In this document: piece by piece, positions 1 to 10,189 of the stretch
Layout of the letters: the number at the start of each line of letters is the position of its first letter
Position numbering within the stretch: position 1 is the stretch's first letter
Assembly (NCBI RefSeq): GCF_040954645.1
Contig: NC_092809.1
Coordinates: 136,761,914-136,825,913 of the forward strand
DNA length: 64,000 nucleotides
Source of the DNA: Diabrotica undecimpunctata
Lineage: Eukaryota; Arthropoda; Insecta; Coleoptera; Chrysomelidae
Direction of reading: 5' to 3'
Notes under the pieces: model-generated
Database searches by the model: none
What the model was told of the DNA's origin: nothing
What the model saw: the letters and a program-made list of their open reading frames with translations, nothing else
Position numbers and translations under genes: made by a program

Positions 1-1322
1 AATGTTGACATCAGCATTTGCGTGTTTGCCAAAGAAAGTGAATGTCAAAGAGTGCAGTTACTATCGAACCATAAGGTTAATGTCACATACCTTGAAAATT
101 CTGTTGAAAATTATCCACGCCAAAATTCACTCTAAACTGGAGCTGGATATTAGTGACACACAAAATGGGTTCCGCAATGGTATGGGTACCAGACAGGCAC
201 TATTCTCCTTCAACGTGCTGACGCAGAGATGTTTGGATATTAACCGTCCTCTTTACGTCTGTTGTATAGACTATAATAAAGCGTTTGATAAAGTAAAACA
301 TGACCGACTCATAAAAATTCTAAAAAACAAAAACCTAGATGAAAGAGATTTAAGGCTAATAACAAAATCAGCGAGCAATGGTAAGAATTGAAAAAGAGAC
401 ATCTGAAGAAATGGAAATAAAGAGAGGAGTCAGGCAAGGCTGCATACTATCACCTCTATTATTTAACGCTTATTCTGAATTCGAGAAACTCTGGAAGATG
501 AAACGGTCGGCATAAGAGTAAATGGAGTCTTAGTTAACAACGTCAGATATGCAGATGATACAGTAATAATAGCCGACAGTTTACAAGACCTGGAGAGACT
601 CTTAAGTAAAATAGTAATGTGTAGTAGGGAGTACAGACTCTCGCTCAATATCAAAAAGACGAAGTTTATGAAAATTTGTAAAAACAACCATAATACCAAC
701 GAAATCTTGATAGTAGAAGGCCAGCAGTAAAAAAGTACAATTACCTAGGAACACTTATAACAGAAAATAATGACTACACTGCAGAAATCAAAGTCAGAAT
801 CGAAAAAGCACGTTCTAATTTTATGAAAATTAAAAAGGTCCTACGTGGCAAAGATTTAACATTAGCTCTTAAAGTACGCCTAACAAAATTTTACGTATTC
901 AGTGTACTATACTATGGAGTGGAATGATGGACGTTAAATCTAGACAAAATGAGACGACTTAACGCCTTTGAAATGTGGACCTATAGAAGAAGTATGAAGG
1001 TCCTGGGTAGATAGGGTTACGAACAATGAAGTGCCGAGAATAATAGGTAAAGAGAAGGAAGTTGAACTTACAATTAAAGAAAGAAAGCTACAGTATCTTG
1101 GGCATGTGATGCGGGACGAGAAGTATGGCATCCCGCCACTCGTAATGCAAGGAAAGATAGATGGCAGAAGAAGCATCGGAAGAAGACGAATTTCATGGCT
1201 TAAGATCCTGAGAGAATGGTTTGGATGCAGCTCAAAACAACTATTTAGAGCTACTGCCTCAAAAATTAAAATAGCTATGATGATTGCCAACCTCCGTAGC
1301 GGAGATGGCACCTGAAGAAGAA
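1..1322 (+). pseudogene. RTE-like non-LTR retrotransposon RT fragment
   Basis: This is a decayed reverse transcriptase of an RTE-like non-LTR retrotransposon, cut by the left edge of the window. Reading in shifting frames one sees the RT fingers (NYR-type region near 50-110), the palm with DYNKAFDKVKH (about 270-305), RQGCILSPLLF (about 432-465), the catalytic YADDT (548-562), YLGTLIT (about 745) and the C-terminal YLGHVMRDEK region (about 1095-1125). Frame changes lie near 390 and between 480 and 545, and an in-frame TGA interrupts the YYGVE-WTLN stretch near 925. The copy ends in a GAAGAAGAAG tail near 1313-1322, a simple-repeat 3' end typical of this clade. The same 3' end recurs at 38077-38290. 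Clade assignment is inference from motif style; RT identity is clear. Confidence 0.85.
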
Positions 1323-2316
1323 GTTTAAAAAACAATATAGGTTACTAAACAATGTAAGCGGCTTAATTAAATCGTACTGGAAATAATGCTGATCATGAAT
1401 AACGAAAATCCACCATTATTTAAGTTGCTTACTATTTCATAACCTTTTTTGCTTATAATAATATGGACAAGTAAAATTTGGCAAAATAAATATTTATTTT
1501 AAATTGTTTACAACAAATTACTCGGTTAAATTAACAATTCACAAATTACATTGTACTCTTTTGCTTTACTTTTTGTAGTTGCCCCAATCCAATCCCATTG
1601 TTTCATTCACTTATCCATGACCCAGCTCTCAAATAAACCCTGAGTAGCCGTTCGCAACAGTTTCGTTTTATTTTGCTTGCCCTATCTCCACCCCAATAAT
1701 TTCTGTCCCCAATTTTTCAACCCCTTATAGTATATCCTACGTGAGAGGCAAAATAATCGTTACAATTTGAATTTTTAAAATGGATTTGAAACTTTGAATG
1801 CCTTTTTATATGTCATAAAATTTTCAACCGTGTGAAACTTCGGTTTTGGACTTTTTTTACCTTTTTTCAAGAGTTAGATAACAAAGTGATGATTGAACAT
1901 ATTAGAAAGAAATTATTCAGTGCGATAAAAATGAAAGAAAATTTAGTATTCTTGACGGTAGTAGATTATTTAGGACAAATGACAATCACCGTATCTATAT
2001 AACAAAGAGATCCTGTCATTGTCACCGCACACATAAGTTAATAAAATTTGAAAATATTGAGGCGTATTCATTTTACTTTTCCTATTGTAGCTTATGCAGA
2101 CATAATATTTCAAAAGTTTTTGATGGTGGTCATTTGGAATAATTACTTTAGTTTTGAAGGTTATTTTTCTGCAAATTTTCTGTTTTTTTTTTATTTTTAT
2201 GATGATGAAAATTTTACCAGAAAAAAACACTTTGTTAAAAATTCAAAGTATACCACAAAATTTAGTTTTTCGTCCTCTTTTCAAATGCAGAACTTATTTT
2301 AAAAAAATCTAATGTA
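1323..2316. other. AT-rich stretch, no gene seen
   Basis: I see only short open frames without recognisable domains here and no RNA gene. Composition is strongly AT-rich, like the intergenic DNA elsewhere in the window. Confidence 0.5.
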
Positions 2317-2601
2317 CAAGGTGTTCTTTTTGGGTCGGATTATTTTTCCAACATTTTTTAATCCGGAACTGAAATTCATCGATTGGACAGTCATTCAGCC
2401 AGTTGCAATAGTGTCTAAAATCAGACAAATACACAATCATATCCTTAAGACAGATTTAACAGATAATTAATAGAAGTAAATACGATAAGGAAACATACAG
2501 GGTCACTAAACTAAGATCCATTAAGTGTGGGGTTTTTAAAATCGCCTAAGTGTCCCCTCTTTTCAGTTAAAGTATGTTACTTTCCCAAAAAAAACACCCT
2601 G
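2317..2601. mobile_element. Putative Tc1/mariner-type MITE
   Basis: A 285-bp segment begins CAAGGTGTTCTTTTTGGG and ends with its near inverse (CCCAAAAAAAACACCCTG). A TA dinucleotide lies immediately outside each end (2315-2316 and 2602-2603). The ACAGGGTGTT-style terminus matches those of the larger Tc1/mariner-type elements at 39379 and 58898. It has no coding capacity. The inverted termini are about 18-20 bp and imperfect, so this is a reasonable but not certain non-autonomous element. Confidence 0.5.
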
Positions 2602-2603
2602 TA

Positions 2604-3246
2604 TACTACCCACCCAACTCAAAATATATACCGCCTGATCTATTATTCTGAAATAAAAGTTAAATCTAATTTTGGTGTTTGTCTAGAACTCTATGAAGTA
2701 ATTTAATTAATTACTAAAAAAACATTAAGAGCAATTAACAAGCATTTTTAAATAAGTTATCGCATTCTAGACTTCAAAATTTGAAACAAAAATTAAATTA
2801 GAAGAGGCCACACTCGGAAGTCCTTAGGGAAAATATGATGAATTTATGAGTAATTAGTGATGACTTTGATGAACACATTAACTTTTTTAAATGCGGCACT
2901 AATTGAATTACCCTGTTAAGAGGGGTAGTTAAATAAAATTCGCTGAAAACTTACCCGTTAAATTCAGCTCAAATATGCGAAGGAAAAATGTTTTATATAC
3001 CGAATAAAATGAAGGTGCATCTACGTGTGTTTAGTATCCGATTTCTAATAAAATGTTTTGGCTTAGTAATGATAATGGACTGTGTAATAAAATATTGCTT
3101 CCTGTTCTTCCTTCTTCTAACCACTCTTGTTTCTTCCGTTAATATGTCAATGAGTTTCCTCCATTATTTTTCTCTGTTTTATGTTCATTTCTGTTGTTTC
3201 TTGTAGTATTGTTTAACGGATTTCCTAAACATACGAATGGAAATTC
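2604..3246. other. AT-rich stretch, no gene seen
   Basis: Only short open frames are present; a 72-codon frame at 2988-3206 has no recognisable domain and is low-complexity hydrophobic. No feature can be supported. Confidence 0.5.
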
Positions 3247-3269
3247 TTCTCTGCAATTTATTTAATATG

Positions 3270-4107
3270 GCGGGATGGCGGTACTATTTACAATAGATCG
3301 ATACAAGTCTTAGCATATGCTGATGACATTGACATAATAGGGCGTAGCAAGCGAGATGTTGAGCAATATCTCCTAGAATTGGAAACAGCGGCGAAACAGG
3401 TCGGTCTAGTCATCAACGAAGACAAAACCAAGTACATGTTGGTTACAAAGGATCCGATAGCAAATGAGGAACGAGAAACAGTCTTTGGAAGTCATACCTT
3501 TGGACATGTTGACAACTTCACATACCTTGGGTCGCTATTGACTGCTACCAATAAAACAAGCGAAGAAATCAAAAGACGAATAAATCTTACAAATAGGGCA
3601 TACTATGGACTCCAAAAGCATTTCCACTCAAGAAACATTCAAAGAAGAACTAAAATTATTATATACAAAACATTGCTGACGCCGGTCCTCACATATGGAG
3701 CAGAAACATGGACTCTAACGCAGAAAGATGAAAGACTTTTGGGAATATTTGAGCGTAAAATACTCCGCAAAATATTTGGAGCTATAAACGACCAAGGGCA
3801 GTGGCGCAGAAGATATAATTTTGAATTGTATCAGCTCTTTGATGAGCCAGAACGTTCATTAAAACACAGCAACTTAGATGGGCTGGACACATAATACGAA
3901 TGCCAGAAAATACGATTGCTAAACAGCTAACCACAGGAACATCTGTAGGAAGAAGAAGCAAAGGCCGACCGCGAATTATGTGGTTAGATGGAGTTGAAAC
4001 CGACTTACGGATATTAAAAATCAGATTGCCAGAAACCGAACAGAATGTCGACGAATCTTAGAGCAGGCCAAGATCCACAGATGATTGTCGAGCCAAAGAT
4101 GATGATG
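3270..4107 (+). mobile_element. 5'-truncated RTE-like retrotransposon with 15-bp TSD
   Basis: This insertion carries the RT from just before the catalytic motif to the 3' end: AYADDIDII near 3317-3345, the thumb region with INEDKTKYM, FTYLGSLLT and YGAETWTLTQ (3379-3894), then after a frame change WAGHIIRMPENT and GRPRIMW up to a GATGATGAT tail. It is flanked by AATTTATTTAATATG (3255-3269) and AATTTGTTTAATATG (4108-4122), 15 bp with one mismatch. The intact paralogous site at 4831-4860 carries the sequence uninterrupted, which confirms the insertion limits. The endonuclease and most of the RT are missing, so it was dead on arrival. The RT reading frame is otherwise well kept until near 3890. 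Confidence 0.9.
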
Positions 4108-4334
4108 AATTTGTTTAATATGCCTTCTTGGATCCGCCTATGGTTCTATCTAAACATATTAGCATCCACTGCGCCACATTTTCATACTTGATTGTCTGAG
4201 ATATAGGTAATTAAATTAATCTTATATTTTTTACCATAAAACCGAATTCAGGGCTCCTACCATTTGTTTTCCTTTAACCATACGGTCTTTTATATTCTCC
4301 TCATTTTGGCCTGTACTAGTTAGCTTAACTCCTA

Positions 4335-4682
4335 TTACATACACCTTTCAATTTTTTCCTGGTCTAGGTCCAGTTTGTCCGTAGTTTCTTCCCTTCCTAT
4401 ACATATGTTTTTTTTTTCTTGTTGACCTCCAGATCCCACTTTATATTCTTTTACAAAGTTCTTTGACACATATTCTAAATCTTTCTTGTCTTGTGCAATA
4501 ACAATTTGATCATCTGTGTAATGTAATGTATGGAATATTGCATGTCTGTTACAGAGTCCGCATCTTAAGTCTCCATGAAACAGCCCCATTGTATGCAGGG
4601 ATCCTGGAGCGCAAACTGGCGCATGGTCAGTAAGAAAGTGTGTTATGCCTCTCAGATTGAATGGATAAAAGCACATGAACAA
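4335..4682 (-). pseudogene. RT fragment inside duplication unit A
   Basis: The minus strand encodes a short piece of a non-LTR RT palm: a catalytic-box region reading Y-T/A-D-D-Q-IVIAQDKKDLEY followed by a KNFVKEYKVG segment. In this copy the motif reads YTDDQ, so the first catalytic-box residue pair is altered relative to the YADDQ of the paralogous copy at 5135-5326. It is an older RT family than the 3270-4107 insertion, and it was duplicated along with its surroundings. Confidence 0.7.
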
Positions 4683-4830
4683 AGCATAACGAAGCAGTAC
4701 TTACTGATTGAGCCCCATATATATATATAACATAAAGTATCTGTTTGTTGTATGTTTTACAATGATTACAACAATATAAAGGTTTTACTTTGTTTATATT
4801 ACATGTCTTCTAAATATTTATGATTCTTGA

Positions 4831-5550
4831 TTCTCTGCAATTTGTTTAATATGCCTTATCTGCCCTTGGATCCGCCTGTGGTTCTATCTAAACATATTAG
4901 CATCCACTGCGCGACATTATCATACTTGATTATCTGAGATATAGATAAATAAGTTAAACTTATATTTTTTGCCATAAAACCGAATTCAGGGCTTCTTCCA
5001 TTTGTCTTCCTTTAACTATACGGTCTTTCATATTTTCCTCATTTTGGCCTGTACTAGTTAGCTTAACTCCTATTACTTACACATTTCAATTTTTTCCTGG
5101 TCTAGGTCCAGTTTGTCCGTAGTTTCTTTCCTTCCTATACATATGTTTTTTTTTCTTGTTGACCTCCAGACCCCACTCTGTATTCTTCCACAAAGTTCTT
5201 TGACATATATTCTAAATCTTTCTTGTCTTGTGCAATAACAATTTGATCATCTGCGTAATACAATGTAAGGAATATTGCATGTCTGTTACAGAGTCCGCAT
5301 CTTAAGTCTCCATGAAATAGCCCCATTGTATGCAGGGGTCCTGGAAAGCAAACTGGCGCATGGTCAGTAAGGAAGTGTGATGCCTCTCAGATTGAATGGA
5401 TAAAAGCACATGAACAAAGCATAACGAAGCAGTATTTACTGATTGAGTCCCATATATCTAACATAAAGTATCTGTTTGTTGTATGTTTACAACAATATAA
5501 AGTTTTTACTTTGTTTATATTACATGTCTTCTAAATATTTATGATTCTTG
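4831..5550. repeat. Tandem duplication unit B (intact)
   Basis: This is the right copy of the tandem duplication, about 720 bp. It contains the uninterrupted target TTCTCTGCAATTTGTTTAAT (4831-4850) that is split in unit A, and its own copy of the minus-strand RT remnant. It ends at GATTCTTG near 5549, where similarity to unit A stops. Confidence 0.85.
5135..5326 (-). pseudogene. RT fragment inside duplication unit B
   Basis: This is the paralogue of the remnant at 4335-4682, on the minus strand, with an intact YADDQIVIAQDKKDLEYM catalytic-box region typical of an RTE-like RT palm. The open frame is only 63 codons and no other RT blocks are joined to it. Confidence 0.7.
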
Positions 5551-7689
5551 GCACATCATATTAATTTCCGGTTATAAATTGATTTCACAAACTGAAAGCA
5601 CTACATAAAAAGATCAACTAATTAGTTTTTATGTAATTTGGGTAATTGACTAATTCGTTATTTATATTTCGGACAAATACAAACTCATACACCGTGTGAC
5701 ATATCGGCCATGGGATTAAAACTTTAATTATATTTTATTTAGCAATTCAAAACAAGGATTCAGCTCGAATCTAATGAATATTGTAATCTCGCACCTAGCA
5801 CGTTGCGCGATAGCGTTGTGGGAATTGCGGTATGGAAAACAAAATCGCCGATATGTGGTTATTGTCAAGCAGATTTTTCCTGAACAGTGTAGAACAAAGA
5901 AGCCATAAATTGCAAAATAAACTTTTCCATGTTGAACGATTCAACTTCCGAATGAAAAGACATTATAAAATATTGTTTTTTGAAAATGGTTTTAGATTTC
6001 CGAGACAAAACGTTAAAAATAAAGCGTTCGTTTTAAAATGTATAGTTTATTCTCACAATATGGAAACAACATTCACTGCAACATTATGTTATAGAAGAAA
6101 ATCCATTCAGCAATAAACAGTTCTTTATTGCTGAATTGTATTTGTAGTTCATTTTATTTACGTCACATTTATTAAAGTTTCCTATTAATGTTGCAAATTT
6201 CGTTTTAATGTAGTTTTTAACATGACCAGAAATTGACACTAGCAAAACAAAGGCACTACGTTTAGTTTTTAAGAGGTGTAACACTTTCAATAAACTGATA
6301 TTTTTTCATAAGAATAGATTTAATATCGAAAAAAATATGGATGTCTAAATTCTCCAGCGAAATGCCTGTCTAACAATATGCCACACACGGTATATTCCCT
6401 ATTTAAAATTTAAGGGTTGGAGTACTGGAAGGGAGGGGGTTGACAATTGACAGATATCTATCTCGTTAAAAAATGAGCCCTTTAGAATAAAAATCGACAT
6501 ATTTTAGAACTTTCACAAAATCCAATGAATATTGCCAAATATCAGGATGGACTCTGTTGAGTGGACAACTCTGTATATATGCATATTTAACGATAAAACA
6601 AAAAAGATACTAATGAAAATTTATTAAAATAAAAAAAACTGGAAACTCTGTTGTCTAATCTCAACTTTAATGCACCTCAGTGATAAATAATCAATCATCC
6701 AAGTCTTCTATTTTAGTTCACCGACCGAGTTTCTTACACTTTTTACATCAGTACATGAATTGTTCGCAATATATCAATTACGGTGTTACGATTTCTTGAT
6801 TACATGTACGTTAAACCAAGTCGAGGGAAAAGTGATACTCGAATTTAATAAAGTGATCTTGAATTACAAGCTCTCTCGAGTTTCATACGCTTTAAAAAGA
6901 TATTTCATTTTATGAACTAGTTTAAAAAATAAGCTTCAGATTGTGTTAATCCCAATATCTCACTATTACAACCGCAGGTTTTTTTCAAATTGCTTTCTTG
7001 TAAAGATGCTAAAGCTTAGTTTAAAAATAAATTTTTTTGTCCAATAGTTATTATTTTCTCGCAAAATCATTTTTTACAAATTTAACCATAGAAATTTGCA
7101 TTAACTTTAAAGTTCATTTATTGAATGCTATCAAAGTGGCATTTTCAGCTTCAATAGTTAAAAACTATCATAGCTACCCTACAATTTTTTCTTAGGGGAT
7201 GGATTGGTGTGAAATTTGAAGCCCCTCTGGGGGTTGGATTATTTTATATATAAAAGGTAACACCCGTCGATAAAGGCACAGATTCTAAGCAAAAAATGTT
7301 CTATAAAAGTTTTTCGTACAGTTAATACGTTAGATATTGGCGCCTAAAGGTGGTCATTTTTAGCCCAAAAAAATGTATATTTTGAGCGATTTGTGCAAAT
7401 ATCTCAAAAACTACAAGTTATAAAAAAATTGTCCCAAGACAAAATAAAGATATAATTAGGTAAGAAGGACATTGAAATTTTTTATTGCGATATAATTAAG
7501 TCAACTTTAATGATCACTAAAATCGAATCTCTCAGGTTTTTTGAAAAAAACTTTTTAAAATAATTGAATCGATCTTTAAATTGATATTAAATTAATATAA
7601 ATGGAGAGTATTAAAATTAACACCTCAGGGACAAAATTTATGACCAACCTTGTAGTCAGCGAAAAAATTTATATTGAAAGCCATAGCAT
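5551..7689. other. Non-coding stretch, no gene seen
   Basis: Long AT-rich interval. A 94-codon open frame (5832-6116) and a 68-codon minus frame (6084-6290) show no domain I recognise. The two sequences ACCGTGTG near 5692 and its inverse near 6385 could be very short terminal repeats of an old DNA element, but they are too short to call. Nothing else can be supported. Confidence 0.45.
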
Positions 7690-8160
7690 CGACCAAGTAA
7701 TAGCTTAGAAATATCTACGGCATGAGATTCGCTCAAGCCGAGATAATGAGTTTAGCGGTCCTTACATATGGTGCAGAAACACTAACTCTAACAAAAGAAA
7801 CAATAAATAAAATAAGAGTTACACAGCACGCTATGCAAAGATCAATGTTAGGTATTACCATTAGAAATAAAGTACCAAGCCTAGAAATAAGAAGAAGAAC
7901 AGGAGTCACGGATGCAGTTGAAGAAGTAGCCATGGCTAAATGGGCTTGGGCCGGAAATGTTGCCATCTTGAGGGATGATAGATGGACGAGAAAGATTCTT
8001 GAACGGCGACCAAGGCAAGAGGCATATCGAAACAGAGGACGACCACCGACTAGATCGACGGATGATATAAAGCGAATCACCACAAATTGGATGCAAGAAG
8101 CTCAAGATACAAATTGCTGGACAATTTTACGGGAGGCCTACGTTCAACAGTGGACATCTA
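7690..8160 (+). pseudogene. RTE-like RT C-terminal fragment
   Basis: The plus strand encodes the C-terminal part of an RTE-like reverse transcriptase: LTYGAETLTLTKETINKIR (near 7755-7815), RSMLGITIRNKV, IRRRTGVTDAVEEVA, KWAWAGNVAILRDDRWTRK and RGRPPTRSTDDIKR, ending in AYVQQWTS. It is open from 7722 into the following (TA)n. The same subfamily tail appears at 58444-58847. The catalytic domain is absent, so this is a 5'-truncated copy. I found no clear target duplication, partly because the right side runs into (TA)n. Confidence 0.8.
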
Positions 8161-8164
8161 TATA

Positions 8165-8169
8165 CCTAT

Positions 8170-8218
<49 letters not shown>
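8165..8218. repeat. (TA)n microsatellite
   Basis: A nearly pure TA tract of about 54 bp. It sits between the RT fragment to the left and a GACGTTTC hairpin cassette to the right. Confidence 0.95.
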
Positions 8219-8221
<3 letters not shown>

Positions 8222-8400
8222 AAAAAGGAGTACGACCGTTAATCCAATATAAATAAGGATCACTAGAAGAGTGGTGGGTTTTTCGGTCAAAAGGTGGAAA
8301 AAAAAGACAAAGAAGTTGGCTACTTCATCTATTTATTTGAAGACGTTTCGCTCTCTAATCAGAAAGCATCATCAGTTCATCTAAAAAGCACAATATGAAA
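8219..8400 (-). repeat. GACGTTTC hairpin cassette with hammerhead-like motif
   Basis: On the minus strand 8375-8342 reads CTGATGATGC, a stem of GCTTTC paired with GAGAGC around a TGATTA loop, then GAAACGTC. That is the order CUGAUGA, stem II, GAAA expected of a hammerhead ribozyme core. I could not identify a convincing stem III and cleavage strand. Hammerhead motifs are known from Penelope-like retroelements, and the (TA)n tract lies on the 3' side of this cassette on the minus strand. The limits of the cassette are approximate, and its assignment to a Penelope-like 3' end is inference. Confidence 0.5.
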
Positions 8401-8754
8401 AACCAAACATCCATTGAAAAGTCAATATAAATGTGTTACCTTAAAAAAACATGTAGCAGTCAATGGTGTAAAATGTAAAGAAGCTTAAGATACTAGACAT
8501 TAAATACTTAGGTTGTATAAACAATCAATTGAAACTAAATACAGTTTACAATTTGATTCAAACATAGCACAGCAAAAGACCATGTTATAGTACATGTAAT
8601 TTAAAAAAGTATGTAAAAATAAGTATTTGCCGAGAACTAACAAGATCATAAGATCACACTTCCAACAGTATGATATTAATTTATTTTATTTTTACTTTAG
8701 GTAACATTATTAAAAACATTAAGAGTTTATTATAGTAATATTATAAAATGTGTA

Positions 8755-8877
8755 ATGAAGTTACCAAAAAAGCTACCAATGCTTACAGCAGACACCCGGC
8801 AAATGGGAACAGTTTGCAAAATACAACTTGCCATGATCATCAACATCCGAAACGGATAGCCACTACAAGAAGAAGAA
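8755..8877 (+). pseudogene. RTE-like 3'-terminal fragment
   Basis: The plus strand reads a short C-terminal RT tail (a stretch like TVCKIQLAMIINIRNG, a stop, then PLQEEE) followed by a GAAGAAGAA end near 8867-8877. This resembles the last residues and 3' tail of RTE-like elements elsewhere in the window, for example near 1290-1320. Only about 120 bp remain, so clade assignment is tentative. Confidence 0.5.
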
Positions 8878-8879
8878 TG

Positions 8880-9705
8880 AAGTATTAAGGTTATTTCATA
8901 AAAGTAGTTTTTATAACAGAGGAGCATATTGTTGGCACTCTATCGAAGGTGGCAGAAGTCACTAATCACTGTATAACAATGAATGTTGTGGCACAACTAT
9001 GTAGTAATTAATGGACTTATTTCAGTCTAGTTACTAATATTTCTGGTAATCAGTAATCCTCTCTAAAACCCGCAAAACTTCTAAAACTGTTGAAGTTAAG
9101 AGCAAATATTATTTTATAATTGCTTTTTTTTTAACCGTGATTGGTTTTACGAAGCTTTACAAAAAAAGGAAATTTATAAAATAAATTAAACATTATAGCA
9201 TTAAACACGCATACGTCTGACATAAAAAATCGTAATCTTAGGTTAAAAAATGCCTCTGAGATTTTACTCGGTTTTAGTGTCCCCACTTTATCCTGCTTAT
9301 ACGGAAACTTCTACTTTATTGCGCGGCCTACGTCTATGTCTACATAATGGTTCATAACCTTGAAAAATGATCAACAGGGAGAAAAATGCCCTTTAAAAGC
9401 GGCTTTCCAGAATAAATTGTAATGCAGCCGAAATAAACAGAGACTCGTTTTTAACTCATAATGCTTGTCATTCTCTCAATGTCGCTTTCTCTTGTTTCTC
9501 TTTTCTTTTTTAAGGGTCCCTGGCACACGCAATGCCGCCGCCATTTTTCGAACGACAATTCCCTTGAGAGCACTTATACGAAATAATGACTGATTACGAA
9601 TAATAAGAAGACTGAAGAGCAATTATTGTACGACACCTGTAGCGACGGTTAGGGATGCTACGAGAACCTTTAAAATAAATTGAAACACTTTGTGTACATA
9701 TGTAG
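8880..9705. other. No gene seen
   Basis: An AT-rich interval with a somewhat more mixed composition at 9270-9660. No open frame of useful length, RNA gene or element terminus was recognised. Confidence 0.45.

Positions 9706-9756
<51 letters not shown>
9706..9756. repeat. (TA)n tract split by the Gypsy insertion, left part
   Basis: A TA tract ending directly at the left LTR. With 16100-16177 it formed a single target tract before the Gypsy element inserted. The last five bases (9752-9756, ATATA) equal the first five after the right LTR (16100-16104), consistent with a 5-bp target duplication, although in a TA repeat this is weak evidence. Confidence 0.9.
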
Positions 9757-9760
<4 letters not shown>

Positions 9761-10113
9761 ACGTAAAAATATGAGTCATAGTTTTAACCTTTAAAACATG
9801 TTTTTATTCTAATATGTTGTAGAGTTTACGAGAGGCCTCGATTTACCTGAGCGACCTTCCAGAACCGATGCGAGGGAAATCCAGTTTGCCTTTACCGTTT
9901 CGCCATCGAAGGTTTTAGATTTTTCGAGATAACGGCACTGGTATATAATAACGAAACTTTATTTGGAAGGGACAGTTAATTCTCAAGACCCGCGCTCGCG
10001 AATTTGTTACGTACAGATATAATAAATTATTGTCAGATAAGTTAATATAAATAAAGAAATAAATTAAATCCGTAAGTGTTATAAATATTGAACCTTTTAA
10101 TAAATTCACAACA
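9757..10113 (+). repeat. Left LTR of Gypsy element
   Basis: A 357-bp LTR bounded by TG...CA. A possible TATA-like element (GTATATAATA, 9941-9950) lies mid-LTR, and AATAAA-type signals lie in the last 80 bp. This is consistent with promoter and polyadenylation roles, though these assignments are inference. It matches the right LTR except at two sites. Confidence 0.97.
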
Positions 10114-10115
10114 AA

Positions 10116-10130
10116 TGGTGTCAGAGTGAG
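10116..10130 (+). promoter_or_regulatory. Primer-binding site, tRNA-Leu-like
   Basis: TGGTGTCAGAGTGAG begins two bases downstream of the left LTR. It resembles the tRNA-Leu-type primer site TGGTGTCAGAAGTGG with a one-base deletion, and it would prime minus-strand DNA synthesis. The choice of tRNA is from memory of the family and not checked against a tRNA set. Confidence 0.75.
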
Positions 10131-10189
10131 ATCGAACATAAATTAGACTTATAATAATAATACAAGTGAATATAAAATAAATTGTGAAA

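Larger units (their letters stand above)
3247..4830. repeat. Tandem duplication unit A (interrupted)
   Basis: This is the left copy of a direct tandem duplication whose intact right copy is 4831-5550. It starts at TTCTCTGCAA (3247-3256), is split by an RTE-like insertion (3270-4107), and resumes at 4108 through TTTATGATTCTTG near 4829. The two copies are nearly colinear, with scattered substitutions and small indels. Confidence 0.85.

Noticed and set aside
5832..6116. 94-codon open frame as a gene
   Set aside because: No domain, no supporting context, and length within chance for the composition; the same applies to 37647-37892 and 38996-39262.
5690..6393. Putative 700-bp DNA element with ACCGTGTG ends
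   Set aside because: Only about 10-12 bases match between the ends and no target duplication is visible.
7722..8252. Open frame extending through the (TA)n tract with repeated Tyr-Ile
   Set aside because: The Tyr/Ile part is simply translated TA repeat; only the RT part before about 8160 is supported. The same applies to the frames at 16092-16349, 16366-16602 and 54818-55018.
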